Positions 8,784 to 18,738 are shown, counted from the first letter of the stretch. The stretch: 64,000 bases of DNA from Pseudomonas brassicacearum (GCF_009601685.2 NZ_CP045701.2:5208001-5272000); one strand, 5' to 3'. A program made the numbers and translations. Notes: generated by a model not told the origin, from the letters alone.

Positions 8784-11700
8784 TCAGGGGCGTCTGCTCA
8801 AAGTGCCGTTGAGTACCAGTGCTTCGGTCAAGCGATCGCAGACCAGGCTCAACTGGAAACGGCCATTGCGCACGTCGCCAGTGCGGATTTCCACGAACAA
8901 GGGTTGGTCTTGCTCAAAGGTGATGCGTGTAGCCAACGGCGGGTTGAACGTCACGGCCAGGGCCTGGGTGGTGTAGTTGGAACTCCACCCCACGGCCCCT
9001 TCGCTGCCTGCCAGTGTTTCTGGAACGTCAGCGCTGATCTCGAGGCGGTAACGGGCATTTCTGAACAGGTTCAGCTCGCCAAGGCCGGGCAAGATAGGTA
9101 CAGGTTCCTCATCGTCCTCCAAGAGCAGTAAATCGACCTTCCATACAAAAGCCCTGATCACGGACAACTTGAATTCGTGGGATTGTTCGTCATCGAAGGC
9201 CAACCGAGCGGTCAAGCTGAAGTTTCCCTCCGTCTGCGGATTGAACAGATAGCCGGACCGCCCCTGGGCATCGGTCGCAATGGAAACCGTTTCCAAGACC
9301 GCACCTTTCGGCGACTCGGCCACCAAGGTCCATTGCACTGGATAATTGGCCAACGGTCGCGGCGAACCCTCGACCGGTTCCGTTACATCGACCCATAGCA
9401 GCCTTGGCTTGCCACCCTGCACCGAATGCTGCTTGTCCACGGAATGTCGTTGGATAACCGCGGTACTGGCCACCCAAACCGGCAGCTCGACCTGAGGGCC
9501 GTTTTCCAACTGAGCGAAAACAGTCAGCTGGCCCGCTGGAGGGGAGTCGAGAGTGAATTGCGAGATGCCCTGCCCATCGCTCGGCTCTTCAGTCTTGCTC
9601 TCTGGATCCAAGCTGGTCCACCAGGACACCTCTTGCCCCTCGACCGGTTCACCACCGAGCCCCACCACAAGGCAACGTAAACTCAACGGTTGCCCCACCA
9701 GCGCCACGCTGAAGGCGTATGGGTTGTCAAGAATGCGCGGCTTGTCGACAAATTCGGGTTGGTAGGTGAAATCGAATCCCTCGCCGTTCTCTTTTGTCAC
9801 CTTGATAGTTGCGCTGCCGGCTTGCTGGCTGGAAATCCACACACGGCTCCAACCGTCTTTGTCCGTGTACGATTCGTTGGGCCGGATCTGGCCAAGCGTC
9901 GTAAACCACTCGACTTTGCGCAACGCCCCAGGATTTCCATAGCGATCGTACATCCGGACCCTCAGTTCTTGTTCTCCGCGTAACCCCGCCAGTATTGGAG
10001 GGACGGAGCCGGAAATTGGCCACTGGCTTCGTGGATTGACCACCAACGTGTCTTCATCACAATCGATCACCACCGACGGCCCGTAGATCGGTTCATGCAA
10101 TGGAATATTGAACGAAACATGAGCCGTCCCCATTCGCCCACCCGATTGCAATTGCGCGCGTGCCCGCCCCTGGTCATCGGTGCGGGTTTGAGGGGTGAGG
10201 ATGGCGCCCAGATCAGTAGCCCAGTAGACGTCGACGCCTTTGAGGGGCTCGCCATAGAAATCGAGCAGGGTGCACTCGAACTCCGCCACCTCTTCAGGCA
10301 CGTTGGCGATCAATCGTGAGTTATCCACCAGACACCGGGTAGTGACGCTCTGGCCGACCTCAGCGGAATCCGGCACGCCGGTAGCGGAGTTGAACTGGGT
10401 CAGGCTTTCCAGTGCATTGCGCGCAGCGGCAGCAAAGGCCGCGTCGCTATCAAGCGGATCGAGCGAGCCCATGGAAAACGCAGCGGTAGCGTCCATGCCC
10501 TTCTTGGCCAGCTCCAATGTGCGCAGCAGCACATCCAACTGCGCCAGATTGCTCAACATCGGCTTGACGGGCGCGTCGTCCTCGCCCAGTTGCGCCTGGA
10601 TGTGCTGCACGCATTCCAACACATGCTTGATCCCGCAGCCCAGGTACGTTGCCAACTTGTCAGCGGCCGCATCGCGGACCAGACGCATCCCGTCCTCGCT
10701 CATGTCGTCGGGCAGCTCGTTGACCTGACGCAGGTAGTCCAGCATTTTCTCTTCGGGTTCGCGAACACGACTGACGATGCGGCTGTAGAGCGCCAGGTAA
10801 TACACCGTCTGAAGCGTGATTTCGTAGCGGCCCTCCAGACTGAACCATTGATATTGCTCGCCCGTCAGTAGGGTATCGAGCATCTGCGGGCTCAGGCCCA
10901 GCCGGACAGCGATTTCGCCGCGTCGCTCGAGCTCCGCCAGCATCTTCAAGAAAGGTTCAGGTTCCTGCTGACGCCGTGCCAAGGGTGATTGGAGCTCGGA
11001 CAGCTCCATCGCCTTCTGCAAGAAGTCATAGGCATGCCCTTGCGACCAACGCATGATCTGGGCGGCCAACAATGAGTCGAGCTTCAGGAAGACTGAAACG
11101 CCCTCCTCCACGACCGTCCGCTGCTCGTCCCGGCAACGCAGCAGAAGGGTCATGATGAGGTCCTGCAGCGGCTCTCGCGACTCTGGCTCCGTGATGGCCT
11201 CCTCTACTATTTTCCGGACCGTCTCATGAGTACGTGCGAGGTATTGCGCCTCGGTCTCGTCATGCCAACCGAGCACCAAGCCTTCGCCATCGACCAGATT
11301 CTCGTTTTGAAGCAGTGGCAACCATTCAATGCGTGGGGGTGCGCCTTCTTCCAGCAAAGAGGCTTCAAGCACCCGAACCGCCAACACCTGGCTGCGCAAT
11401 TGCCGCAAAAACTGCTCCTGGCCTTCGGTCCAGACGGCAGGCACATGCACCGGATTGACATAGCGCACCAGCCACAGCACCGACAGATCGTAGTCCTGGG
11501 CCCAGAGGGCGCAATCCACCAATCCCTGGATGGCGCTCAACGCATCCGCGCCATCCTCCATGCCATGGATCGTTACAACCGGCTCACCCGCCAGCAGGGC
11601 AACCAGGCCTTCGCCATCGCTCATGGTCTGCAGCAAGGCGGTCGCCTCGATAGGCGTCATGCCGACGAGCCGGGCCAGATGCGTCAAGCGCCAGAAACTG

Positions 11701-13418
11701 GAGAGGATCCTCAGGCTGCGCTGCAATTGCGTTCTCAACCCATACGCCCCGGCAATCACCATGGCCAGGAACCGATAGGTCTCGAAATTGATGTCCAGGG
11801 CATTGCAGATCTGGTGAACGGTTCGCCCATCGGCCTCGCTTCGCGGCGCAATCGAGAACTCACCATCATCGATCAGCAACGGCTCGTCGTACATCGCATG
11901 CCGGTTGTAGACCCGGTCGAATTGTGACAACTGCCCATCTTGGCCGTGTACCGACAACACATCGATGAAAGCCGCGAACTCCTCGGCCTGGCAGTCATAA
12001 CGGGTACTCAATGCCTTGAACAGCCCCAGGCAACGCAGCGTATTGGAACGGATCCAGAATTCGCCATTGCCAGTACCCCGGTATTCGGCACGCATCGAGG
12101 CGACGAGCAAGCGGTCGACTTGATGGCTAGGCAAGCCCAGCATGCGATCCAGCCGGCACTTGCGGTTGATCCGGTCCATGCGATGGCCCATCACTCGTTC
12201 CTGATTATCCGTCTCGCCAACGTGATGCAACATGAACGTGCCTTGGGGGATGCCATCTGGGCGCAATTCAATCTCAGGCAACTCCCCGCCATGGATATAA
12301 ACGGCGCCCGCATCAACACCCGTCTGCGGTGTTCCTGGCTCGCCCAAGGCCGGTGCGTTGACAGAAAGTTCAGGTGTGAAAGCGCCACGCCCCAGCAAAG
12401 CGTCGACCCCTCGCTGATCGAGCCGTGTTGACTCGCTGAAAATTCTCAGTTGGCGCAAGCTGAGCAACCCCACCGCCAGGTGGCCAAAATTGTCCCGGTA
12501 AAAGTCATAATCCTGCGGTGCCGGATCGATCAACCGGGTTCGCGGGTCTACTCTCATGAACGTGCGGGTCGGATCGGGACGGAGCCTGAAATACGGGGAC
12601 TCCAGCAACAACGACAAATGCAATGGCCCGATTCCGATGCCCAACTGTTGGGCGACATCGGCCCGTTGCCCCTTGGCCCCCGGATTCTTGAAATAGGGGT
12701 AATCCAAATCGACATGGCGGATGACATCGCCCAGCGATCCGTCCTCGATCGCAGTGCGCACCACGTGGGTGATGCTTTCCCAGTCGTGATCGTAAGGCAG
12801 GCTGTTGTGATAACGACAAGCGCGCAAGAAGGCCTTGACGTCGATGATGTTTTCCTTGGCCTTGATCTGGGCTTCGAGTACCGAATTGGCAATTTCCAGA
12901 CGCGACAGGCGTCGGTCGACCGCCATCTCGTTGAGCAACAGCTCGTCCACGTCAGGTCGACGCATTTCCAGAGGCAAAGGTATGACCTCGGGGCCGTTGC
13001 CCTCGATGTAATCGCGCACCCATTCGCGCAAAGCCACCAGGTAAGCCGTAGTCGAGGCGCGGTTTTCGATGGCGCCTGCCGGAGCACTGCCCTTGATATC
13101 CGGATTGAACAGGTTCATGTAAGTGGGCAAGCCCACCAGCGCCTTCTCGTTGCGCCGGTTGGCCGCCCCCAGAGCGGCTTGCTCACGAAAAAACCGGGCC
13201 ACGTAAACCGCCAGGGCATTGCCGCGGGCCAACAGCGCCTGAGCCTCATCGCGGCTCAAGCCAAGCGCCCGTAATTGGGCGTGTTTCAACTTGATTAAAT
13301 CGAAGACACTGGTGTTTTTTGCGAGGTATTGGTTCAAGCCTGAGAGCACAGCCAGGCGTTCCTGGCCCAGTACAGCCCTGGTCAACTGATGAACCGGGAG
13401 GTTGTCAGATGCATTCAT
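8784..13418 (-). CDS. Tc toxin A subunit, N-terminal half (TcaA/YenA1-like) with C-terminal Ig tail
   Basis: A 1,544-residue protein with AGGAG 9 bases before the ATG. Residues about 1-300 match the VRP1/SpvA-type N terminus of TcA (KHAQLRALGLSRDEAQALL, LGIGIGPLHLSLLLESPYF). The helical shell continues to about residue 1000 (DNFGHLAVGLLSLRQL, GHRMDRINRKCRLDRML). From about 1012 to the end it changes to tandem Ig-like domains of Big_1/invasin type (VDVYWATDLGAILTPQT, TDDQGRARAQLQSGG, RKVEWFTTLGQIRP) and ends in the beta module shared with the two accessory proteins. A TcA half ending in roughly 530 residues of Ig repeats is unusual; these may be receptor-binding arms, which is inference. This is the first gene of the operon and has the shared inverted repeat 90 bp upstream. 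Confidence 0.9.
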   Translation of the reverse strand: MNASDNLPVHQLTRAVLGQERLAVLSGLNQYLAKNTSVFDLIKLKHAQLRALGLSRDEAQALLARGNALAVYVARFFREQAALGAANRRNEKALVGLPTYMNLFNPDIKGSAPAGAIENRASTTAYLVALREWVRDYIEGNGPEVIPLPLEMRRPDVDELLLNEMAVDRRLSRLEIANSVLEAQIKAKENIIDVKAFLRACRYHNSLPYDHDWESITHVVRTAIEDGSLGDVIRHVDLDYPYFKNPGAKGQRADVAQQLGIGIGPLHLSLLLESPYFRLRPDPTRTFMRVDPRTRLIDPAPQDYDFYRDNFGHLAVGLLSLRQLRIFSESTRLDQRGVDALLGRGAFTPELSVNAPALGEPGTPQTGVDAGAVYIHGGELPEIELRPDGIPQGTFMLHHVGETDNQERVMGHRMDRINRKCRLDRMLGLPSHQVDRLLVASMRAEYRGTGNGEFWIRSNTLRCLGLFKALSTRYDCQAEEFAAFIDVLSVHGQDGQLSQFDRVYNRHAMYDEPLLIDDGEFSIAPRSEADGRTVHQICNALDINFETYRFLAMVIAGAYGLRTQLQRSLRILSSFWRLTHLARLVGMTPIEATALLQTMSDGEGLVALLAGEPVVTIHGMEDGADALSAIQGLVDCALWAQDYDLSVLWLVRYVNPVHVPAVWTEGQEQFLRQLRSQVLAVRVLEASLLEEGAPPRIEWLPLLQNENLVDGEGLVLGWHDETEAQYLARTHETVRKIVEEAITEPESREPLQDLIMTLLLRCRDEQRTVVEEGVSVFLKLDSLLAAQIMRWSQGHAYDFLQKAMELSELQSPLARRQQEPEPFLKMLAELERRGEIAVRLGLSPQMLDTLLTGEQYQWFSLEGRYEITLQTVYYLALYSRIVSRVREPEEKMLDYLRQVNELPDDMSEDGMRLVRDAAADKLATYLGCGIKHVLECVQHIQAQLGEDDAPVKPMLSNLAQLDVLLRTLELAKKGMDATAAFSMGSLDPLDSDAAFAAAARNALESLTQFNSATGVPDSAEVGQSVTTRCLVDNSRLIANVPEEVAEFECTLLDFYGEPLKGVDVYWATDLGAILTPQTRTDDQGRARAQLQSGGRMGTAHVSFNIPLHEPIYGPSVVIDCDEDTLVVNPRSQWPISGSVPPILAGLRGEQELRVRMYDRYGNPGALRKVEWFTTLGQIRPNESYTDKDGWSRVWISSQQAGSATIKVTKENGEGFDFTYQPEFVDKPRILDNPYAFSVALVGQPLSLRCLVVGLGGEPVEGQEVSWWTSLDPESKTEEPSDGQGISQFTLDSPPAGQLTVFAQLENGPQVELPVWVASTAVIQRHSVDKQHSVQGGKPRLLWVDVTEPVEGSPRPLANYPVQWTLVAESPKGAVLETVSIATDAQGRSGYLFNPQTEGNFSLTARLAFDDEQSHEFKLSVIRAFVWKVDLLLLEDDEEPVPILPGLGELNLFRNARYRLEISADVPETLAGSEGAVGWSSNYTTQALAVTFNPPLATRITFEQDQPLFVEIRTGDVRNGRFQLSLVCDRLTEALVLNGTLSRRP

Positions 13419-13507
13419 TTACTTGAGCTCCTGCTACACCGTTGCCCTGCGAACGGCTGGCGCTACTGTCGTTTGATGGATTTAGCGCTGAAAATGAGGC
13501 GACATCT

Positions 13508-13525
13508 ACTGTCAGGACTGACAGT
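13508..13525. promoter_or_regulatory. Inverted repeat upstream of the TcA operon (shared operator, copy 1)
   Basis: The sequence ACTGTCAGGACTGACAGT has perfect 8-bp arms around a GA centre. Its near edge lies 90 bp before the start codon at 13,418. The same motif occurs before three other toxin-island genes at a similar distance. It is probably the site of a dimeric regulator; the protein is not identifiable in this window. Confidence 0.75.
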
Positions 13526-13592
13526 TTGCGGGGCCGCCTGTCTGGCTTTTGTCACCCGTTCGGAAAGTAGCCATCGTCAAAAAAGGATCGGA

Positions 13593-16500
13593 TCAGCCTA
13601 TATCCCGCACAGTGAACTTGAACTGACGCCAATAGGAGCGCGCGCCATCATCCTTGTACGCAAGTGCAGCCATAATAAAGAGCCCCAACGGTAGCGGCCT
13701 CGTAACAATGACCCACTGCCCTAGCTCATCAACAACGGTAGTGCCCCACACAATGCTCTCATCCCCACTGGTGGCCAGCTTGATCATGACGCCTGGCATC
13801 GCCGTCCCCCTGATCACCGCTTCAGGCGGGACAGACTCATCTTCAGAGGCCGGGCTGGTCACGACGGGCAGGTCAATGACATCGGTCACAGTGAAATTGA
13901 CGGTCGCCGGCTTCGTCGAGTCTTGCCCATCGAGCTTTTGCACGCAGGAAATTGCGTGCGACCGTACGTCCAATTGCACGTCGCTGCGCATCGACCAGTG
14001 CCCTTGGGCATCAACCTGGGTTTCGCCATATTTGCGGTAGAGGTCCTCCTCGGATCTGGAGAAAATGTGAAGCGACGCCCCCGGCGTGCCGGTGCCGGCA
14101 AACAGTGGCCGCCGCTCTACCGTCGTCTCCTTCTCCGGCGTATGGATGACCGCTGGGGCAAATCCTTCTTGCACTTGGATCACCTTGATATCGCGATTGG
14201 GCGTGAGCCAAAGCGATGACGCCCCATCACGGTATTGCTGGGTTGAATACTTGAAGTCATCCTTGATCGGCAACTCGACTATTGACTGCACGGCCCATCT
14301 TCCGTCACGCCCGACCCAACAGTTCGGGATCAACGACGGGTCGTATTTTTCTTCCTCGCAGATATAGATCCTAGCGCCCGGTACACCGCTGCCCGAGAAC
14401 ATCGGATAACGCCCGACCTCCTGCCCCAACCGCGGATAATCGACGGTTGGGGGCCTGAACCCCGCAGGCATTTTTTCCACGATGAAACGCCCACTCTCGA
14501 CCCATTGTGAATGAACGCTATTCATGGTTTGACGCACCGCCACTCGTGTCGGGCCTTCCGGCAGATCCTTGTTGCCCATGACCTGCCACCGTCCGAACTG
14601 ATCGGCCACGGTGGACGGCGCCAGCAGTTCATCGGTGTTGAACCAGGACGCCACCCTGATGGTCGCGTTCGGCGTGGCGATGCCGGCATACCAAGGCCTG
14701 AGCCCGACCCGGTCATTTGGTAGCGGTTCGGTGAAGTGGGGCAGGTCTTTCAATAGCAAAGTGGGCTTTAACCAAGGTGAATACGTTGAATCCAGCCCTG
14801 CGCCTGCGGAAGCGAAGGCGCCGATCGTATCGTCATCATTCACCAGTTCGTTTTTAACACTGGCCGTCCAGGTGCCGGCTGGCGTGACTGTGGTTCTCCC
14901 TAGCACCTGCTGATCACTACGCCTGTCAATGCGGATCTGGTCTTCGGGGAAGCCAAAGCCGCTGATGTGCAACACATCGCCCAGCGCCTCGCCTGGCAAT
15001 GGGGTATCGACAATGGGCGGCGCCGGGACCACTGTAATGGGGTGGAGCTGCTTCGCACTGAGTACCCCAAAATGTCGGAGGGCAACCTCAAGCTTGGGGT
15101 TGCCCGCAGGCAGCTCGAGTGTCGTTTGCCATTCGCCCCCTTCAACGGGTATCCCATCGACAATCGGATCGTTTACGTCGTTAAGATAAAATTCAACGGT
15201 ACCGCCCGTCGTGCCAGTCCCTGAGAATGTCGACGTGCGCGTCGTCTTGACTAACGGCTCCTGTATGACCGGAGCCCTTATCTCCACGGTCAACGTCACC
15301 CGTGCAGTTTCCTCGGAAATATTCGTGCTGTCCTGCGCCAGCGCTTGTTTGGCGTAAACGACGAGTATCCCTTGCGACTGTTGACTTAATTGCACCGAAA
15401 ACTTCCTGCTCTGCGCGTCTACTGGTCCCTCGCCCAACACGGTGTTGTCCCCCTTATGGATGACAACCCATCCGCTGGGCCAACCAGTGCCTTCGATGCG
15501 CGGATCCATGTCGACTGAGCCGGAGGTGGTGATTGTGGGTTTCGGCGTCCTGACCAGGAAGCTGCGAACGGTTTCTGCAGGCTGATCGTTAAACGAAGCT
15601 GTCGCCGTGACGGTGTATAAGCCAGGCGCCCAGTCTTCATTGACCTGATGGCGGAAGGTGCCGTCTGGCGCCGTCAGGGGGATAGAAGCGGGCCCGTCGG
15701 TAAACTTCAGCTCGACAGTGGATCCCCGCCAAGCTGTGCCCTCAAACAGTGGGCGTTGAGTGGTGTATTCAGGAGCCGCCTTAGGCTCGCTCAATCCGGG
15801 GATTGGGGAAGGTATCGTTATCTGATGATCATCCGTGTGCGCTGAGTTTTTTGAGTTGACTACTTGCTGAGCACTCAACTTTGTATAGCGGCCAGGAGCA
15901 AGATCTTTAGTTGCCGTAGTTTGCCATTGCAAATTATTCCCGACATCGGCATCCGACACACCGTCAATGGGAGACTTATCACTGTATATCCGGACGTAGG
16001 TGTTATAGCCGTCCCACCGAAGCCCCCGCCCCAAGAAAGTTGGCTTTTGCCCCGCCAGTCTGATTTCTAACGCAGTCGGGCGGGGGACAGGAACTTCAAC
16101 CGACAAGTTAGAGGAATAGCCTGAGTAAATCCACCCACCTCCATCCGGAACGCGTTGCCGTGCCGAAAACACGTAGGAACCCGGAACTAGATTTGCTGGG
16201 ATAATTTTCTCCCAGGTACCACCCTGTTCAACAACCGTATCAAGATACGGCGTAGCGTTATTTCTAAAATGGATATCCAATCGAGCATCGGCCAGCCCGG
16301 TACCATACAACCGAATGACTCCGTTATTGGTATCAAAATTAATTGTAGGTACATTGGGTGGAATGATGAATTGACGGAGTGCGCTGTTACCAGATTTCTT
16401 ACCTCCCTTTTCCTGCTCTACCACCAGACTTACCCGGCCAAAAGGCAACTGCTTGCCCACTGTGGCAGACCAAGAGCCGTTGCCGTCCACCGATCCTGAG

Positions 16501-17633
16501 CCTTTCGGGTCCCTTGCACTGTCATCAGAGCGGTAAATTTTGATCGTAGCGCCGCTCAACCCATTATTGCCGGAGAGCGTAAAGGGAATCGACTGTGTAC
16601 TGTTTACTTCCGGAGCCGTTATAGCGGGAATACCGAGCACCTCGTATTCCAGATTAGAAGTATAGCTGTCAGCAAAACCATTCAGCCGTAACCAAACCGT
16701 TAACCGATGCTTACCGCTGGCCAATGGCGGATCGAGTTCTAACTTCCATTGGGCATCATCACGCACGTCATAATATTTCGTAACCTCTTCATTGGGGCTG
16801 CCGCTTTTGACCATCTTGACCCTGGTCCCTGGGGCTGCGCGGCCAGAGAACTCGGCGTCACTCAGCACCACCGAACCAGCAGAGGGGGTTGTCACTTCGG
16901 CCACGTGTATATATCCGGTACTTACGGACTTGCCGGACCACTTTTCGCCAATTTTCTGCCGGCCATACAAGTCAATACCCCTAATGTCTGAAGGCAAATT
17001 AATCTCGGTAGACCAAGTATTCGACTCCACCGTAGCCGGGGCGCCTATAGGATTGTTATTATTAGTCTGGTGAAGCTGGATGATACCTACCCTATCGACG
17101 CCACCTTTCCCAGATACAGTAAATCGTCTTCCCGGAACATTTTGTATGGAATTAATAACGGGCGCCTGAGGAACGAAAGGAAAGTCTTTATATCCATACA
17201 TATGGACATCTTCCACGCCCCTCCTGTCATAGATAAAATAAAAGCCCACAGTGACACTATGATCAGGCTTGTAGCTATTAACAGTGATTACTTTAGCCAG
17301 ACCGCGCCATTGTTCGTCCTGAACAGCATCATCACCCGTCAGCGCTGTCCATTCAGGGTCGACCAACGTGATAACTTTTGCGAAGGCATTTCCTGAGGTA
17401 CGGCCATTATCTGCGGCCCTATATCGAGAGGATCGGAGAGTAAAGGTGGAACCATCTGCTGACCAAGTATGGTCCAATTCGTAATCTGCCCAGTAACCAT
17501 CTTTTGTCGCTCTTATTATCGTGCGCCCGTTCATTCTCGCCCGTTCATCACCTCCATCAATGTCATCCTCTTCGCCATTTCCTTGCATTACATCGGCTGA
17601 CGGGTGTTTATCAGATTCGTTATCAACGCTCAT
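13593..17633 (-). CDS. Large Ig-like repeat protein of the Tc island
   Basis: A 1,346-residue protein. The frame is open to 17,753, but the ATG at 17,633 has AGGAG 7 bases upstream and is chosen. After an acidic start, residues about 35-150 form a domain with the signature WSADGSTFT, QWRGL and FYFIYD, shared with the 144-residue protein upstream. About 13 Ig-like repeats of 85-95 residues follow, each opening near a Pro-rich strand. They contain a GTG-like turn (FSGSGVPGARI, FAGTGTPGASLHI), then DxxGxWS and a closing strand. No signal peptide, membrane segment or enzymatic motif is visible. The 5' half of the gene is visibly AT-richer than the 3' half. It has its own copy of the inverted repeat 94 bp upstream, so it is probably transcribed separately but co-regulated. 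An adhesin-like or Tc-partner role is inference. Confidence 0.8.
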   Translation of the reverse strand: MSVDNESDKHPSADVMQGNGEEDDIDGGDERARMNGRTIIRATKDGYWADYELDHTWSADGSTFTLRSSRYRAADNGRTSGNAFAKVITLVDPEWTALTGDDAVQDEQWRGLAKVITVNSYKPDHSVTVGFYFIYDRRGVEDVHMYGYKDFPFVPQAPVINSIQNVPGRRFTVSGKGGVDRVGIIQLHQTNNNNPIGAPATVESNTWSTEINLPSDIRGIDLYGRQKIGEKWSGKSVSTGYIHVAEVTTPSAGSVVLSDAEFSGRAAPGTRVKMVKSGSPNEEVTKYYDVRDDAQWKLELDPPLASGKHRLTVWLRLNGFADSYTSNLEYEVLGIPAITAPEVNSTQSIPFTLSGNNGLSGATIKIYRSDDSARDPKGSGSVDGNGSWSATVGKQLPFGRVSLVVEQEKGGKKSGNSALRQFIIPPNVPTINFDTNNGVIRLYGTGLADARLDIHFRNNATPYLDTVVEQGGTWEKIIPANLVPGSYVFSARQRVPDGGGWIYSGYSSNLSVEVPVPRPTALEIRLAGQKPTFLGRGLRWDGYNTYVRIYSDKSPIDGVSDADVGNNLQWQTTATKDLAPGRYTKLSAQQVVNSKNSAHTDDHQITIPSPIPGLSEPKAAPEYTTQRPLFEGTAWRGSTVELKFTDGPASIPLTAPDGTFRHQVNEDWAPGLYTVTATASFNDQPAETVRSFLVRTPKPTITTSGSVDMDPRIEGTGWPSGWVVIHKGDNTVLGEGPVDAQSRKFSVQLSQQSQGILVVYAKQALAQDSTNISEETARVTLTVEIRAPVIQEPLVKTTRTSTFSGTGTTGGTVEFYLNDVNDPIVDGIPVEGGEWQTTLELPAGNPKLEVALRHFGVLSAKQLHPITVVPAPPIVDTPLPGEALGDVLHISGFGFPEDQIRIDRRSDQQVLGRTTVTPAGTWTASVKNELVNDDDTIGAFASAGAGLDSTYSPWLKPTLLLKDLPHFTEPLPNDRVGLRPWYAGIATPNATIRVASWFNTDELLAPSTVADQFGRWQVMGNKDLPEGPTRVAVRQTMNSVHSQWVESGRFIVEKMPAGFRPPTVDYPRLGQEVGRYPMFSGSGVPGARIYICEEEKYDPSLIPNCWVGRDGRWAVQSIVELPIKDDFKYSTQQYRDGASSLWLTPNRDIKVIQVQEGFAPAVIHTPEKETTVERRPLFAGTGTPGASLHIFSRSEEDLYRKYGETQVDAQGHWSMRSDVQLDVRSHAISCVQKLDGQDSTKPATVNFTVTDVIDLPVVTSPASEDESVPPEAVIRGTAMPGVMIKLATSGDESIVWGTTVVDELGQWVIVTRPLPLGLFIMAALAYKDDGARSYWRQFKFTVRDIG

Positions 17634-17726
17634 AACTATCTCCTGTAGCGCAAGACTCGCTCCGAGTAACTGCACCCTATAAAAAAGAGTTCGAGCCCAG
17701 TAAATCCCCCCCCAAGTACCAGGATA

Positions 17727-17744
17727 ACTGTCAACCCTGACAGT
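17727..17744. promoter_or_regulatory. Inverted repeat upstream of the Ig-repeat gene (shared operator, copy 2)
   Basis: The sequence ACTGTCAACCCTGACAGT has perfect 7-bp arms and a 4-bp centre, 94 bp before the ATG at 17,633. About 100 bp beyond the motif, away from the gene, are clearly related to the region beyond copy 3, including TGCGCAACTGATTACTGATC. The whole upstream region is therefore duplicated together with the gene start. Confidence 0.75.
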
Positions 17745-18141
17745 CCCGACCAACGGTAGGACCCAATGTAGGAAACGTGGATGACTACATCGCTTTGCGC
17801 AACTGATTACTGATCCGCTAGAGCCCGCCAGCTTGTGCGTCTTGGCCTTGCCCCGTGACGTGACTCCCTGCTGACAACTCAGCTCGATAACTCAGCATTC
17901 CCACAAGAAAAGAATGTTCCACCCCACAGCCAACAACTCAACCTCCAGCCCTGCCCTGCCCAACAACTATCTTTTTCAGCCCTAATAACCAGCTTTATTG
18001 TCAAAGCGGGCCAGCCTCACTTATTGCAAAGTGGCCCAGGAGACCAAGCCAGCGACGTAGTTACAGCCCTACATATTCGAATCAAAAAAGCGTAACCCTT
18101 TCGCTTAGTCATTAGAAGTTACATTTCCGAAGATGGAAAAA
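17745..18141. other. Intergenic stretch, no gene seen
   Basis: About 400 bp between the promoter region of the Ig-repeat gene and the decayed domain copy. The part next to 17,744 (to about 17,835) is the duplicated upstream sequence described for the operator copies. Beyond it I see no convincing coding frame, RNA gene or terminator. The stretch is AT-richer than the rest of the window. Confidence 0.5.
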
Positions 18142-18303
18142 TCACGTAGAAAACTCCACCGTCACTGACCCTTCCATAACGACGTCAGGTGCACCGACCC
18201 GATCATATATACATTTAAAATGCACGCTTGGGGATATGGCATTTACCGTCGCCATATACGCCCTCGACAAATCTTTCCATTCACCATCTTGCTCAAAGGA
18301 AAA
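18142..18303 (-). pseudogene. Decayed second-half copy of the WSADG domain, in frame after the stop of the 144-aa gene
   Basis: Immediately after the TGA at 18,304-18,306 the same frame stays open for 53 codons to a second TGA. It reads FSFEQDGEWKDLS, then SPSVHFKCIYD and EGSVTVEF. This aligns with the second half of the domain in the gene just upstream (RQDGQWHSL, DISFHYDYD, GSVRVK) and in the 1,346-residue protein (QDEQWRGL, FYFIYD). It has no start codon or ribosome-binding site of its own. The simplest reading is a remnant of a longer gene with tandem copies of the domain, cut by a stop. Stop-codon readthrough is possible but has no support here. Confidence 0.7.
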
Positions 18304-18738
18304 TCAGTGCTCAATATCAATATAGGGAGTATCTCTTTTCACACGCACACTGCCCCTGAGGCGCGGATCGGGGGCAAAGGCTACGTCATAGTCATAATGA
18401 AATGAGATATCTGCAAAGCTGGAGTTGCCTGCGACTGACGTTTGAGAAGTCAGTGAGTGCCATTGCCCATCTTGCCTGGCAGTGGTAGTTAATGTGCTCC
18501 ATCCCGAATCACCCTCCGCCTCTACCCTAAAGTACACATCACCACTATTGCGGTTATTGGGATCCACTTGGTAGCGAAGCGTTTCAGCGGTAAATGTTCT
18601 ACCGTCCGCCGACCACCAGTATCTCACTTCAAGCTTTGCCCATAGCCTATTGTTATCGCCCCCCCACGCGGTTACTTCGACGGTGCTGGAGGCAGGTTCC
18701 TGTCTAGACTTATCCTTCATGTCATTTTCAGTTTTCAT
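18304..18738 (-). CDS. 144-residue paralogue of the N-terminal domain of the Ig-repeat protein
   Basis: The ATG at 18,738 has AGGA 6 bases upstream; the in-frame ATG 18 bp later has no such site. The protein is a single domain: YWWSADGRTFTAETLRYQ, NRNSGDVYFRV, DGQWHSLTS, SFADISFHYDYD, GSVRVK. It aligns over its length with residues about 35-150 of the 1,346-residue protein (TWSADGSTFTLRSSRYR, GRTSGNAF, QWRGLA). It has no signal peptide and no known family that I can name. It carries its own copy of the shared inverted repeat 95 bp upstream. It was probably produced by tandem duplication of the neighbour's promoter and first domain. Function unknown; as a co-regulated part of the toxin island it may be a small partner protein. 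Confidence 0.75.
   Translation of the reverse strand: MKTENDMKDKSRQEPASSTVEVTAWGGDNNRLWAKLEVRYWWSADGRTFTAETLRYQVDPNNRNSGDVYFRVEAEGDSGWSTLTTTARQDGQWHSLTSQTSVAGNSSFADISFHYDYDVAFAPDPRLRGSVRVKRDTPYIDIEH

Noticed and set aside
17634..17753. Extra 40 codons at the start of the Ig-repeat protein as a signal peptide
   Set aside because: The segment has no Lys/Arg-hydrophobic-cleavage pattern, and the internal ATG has a strong ribosome-binding site; the shared operator would also lie inside the coding part.
18220..18405. 61-codon plus-strand frame in the Ig-gene spacer
   Set aside because: It overlaps the 144-aa gene and the decayed domain copy in antisense and has no ribosome-binding site.
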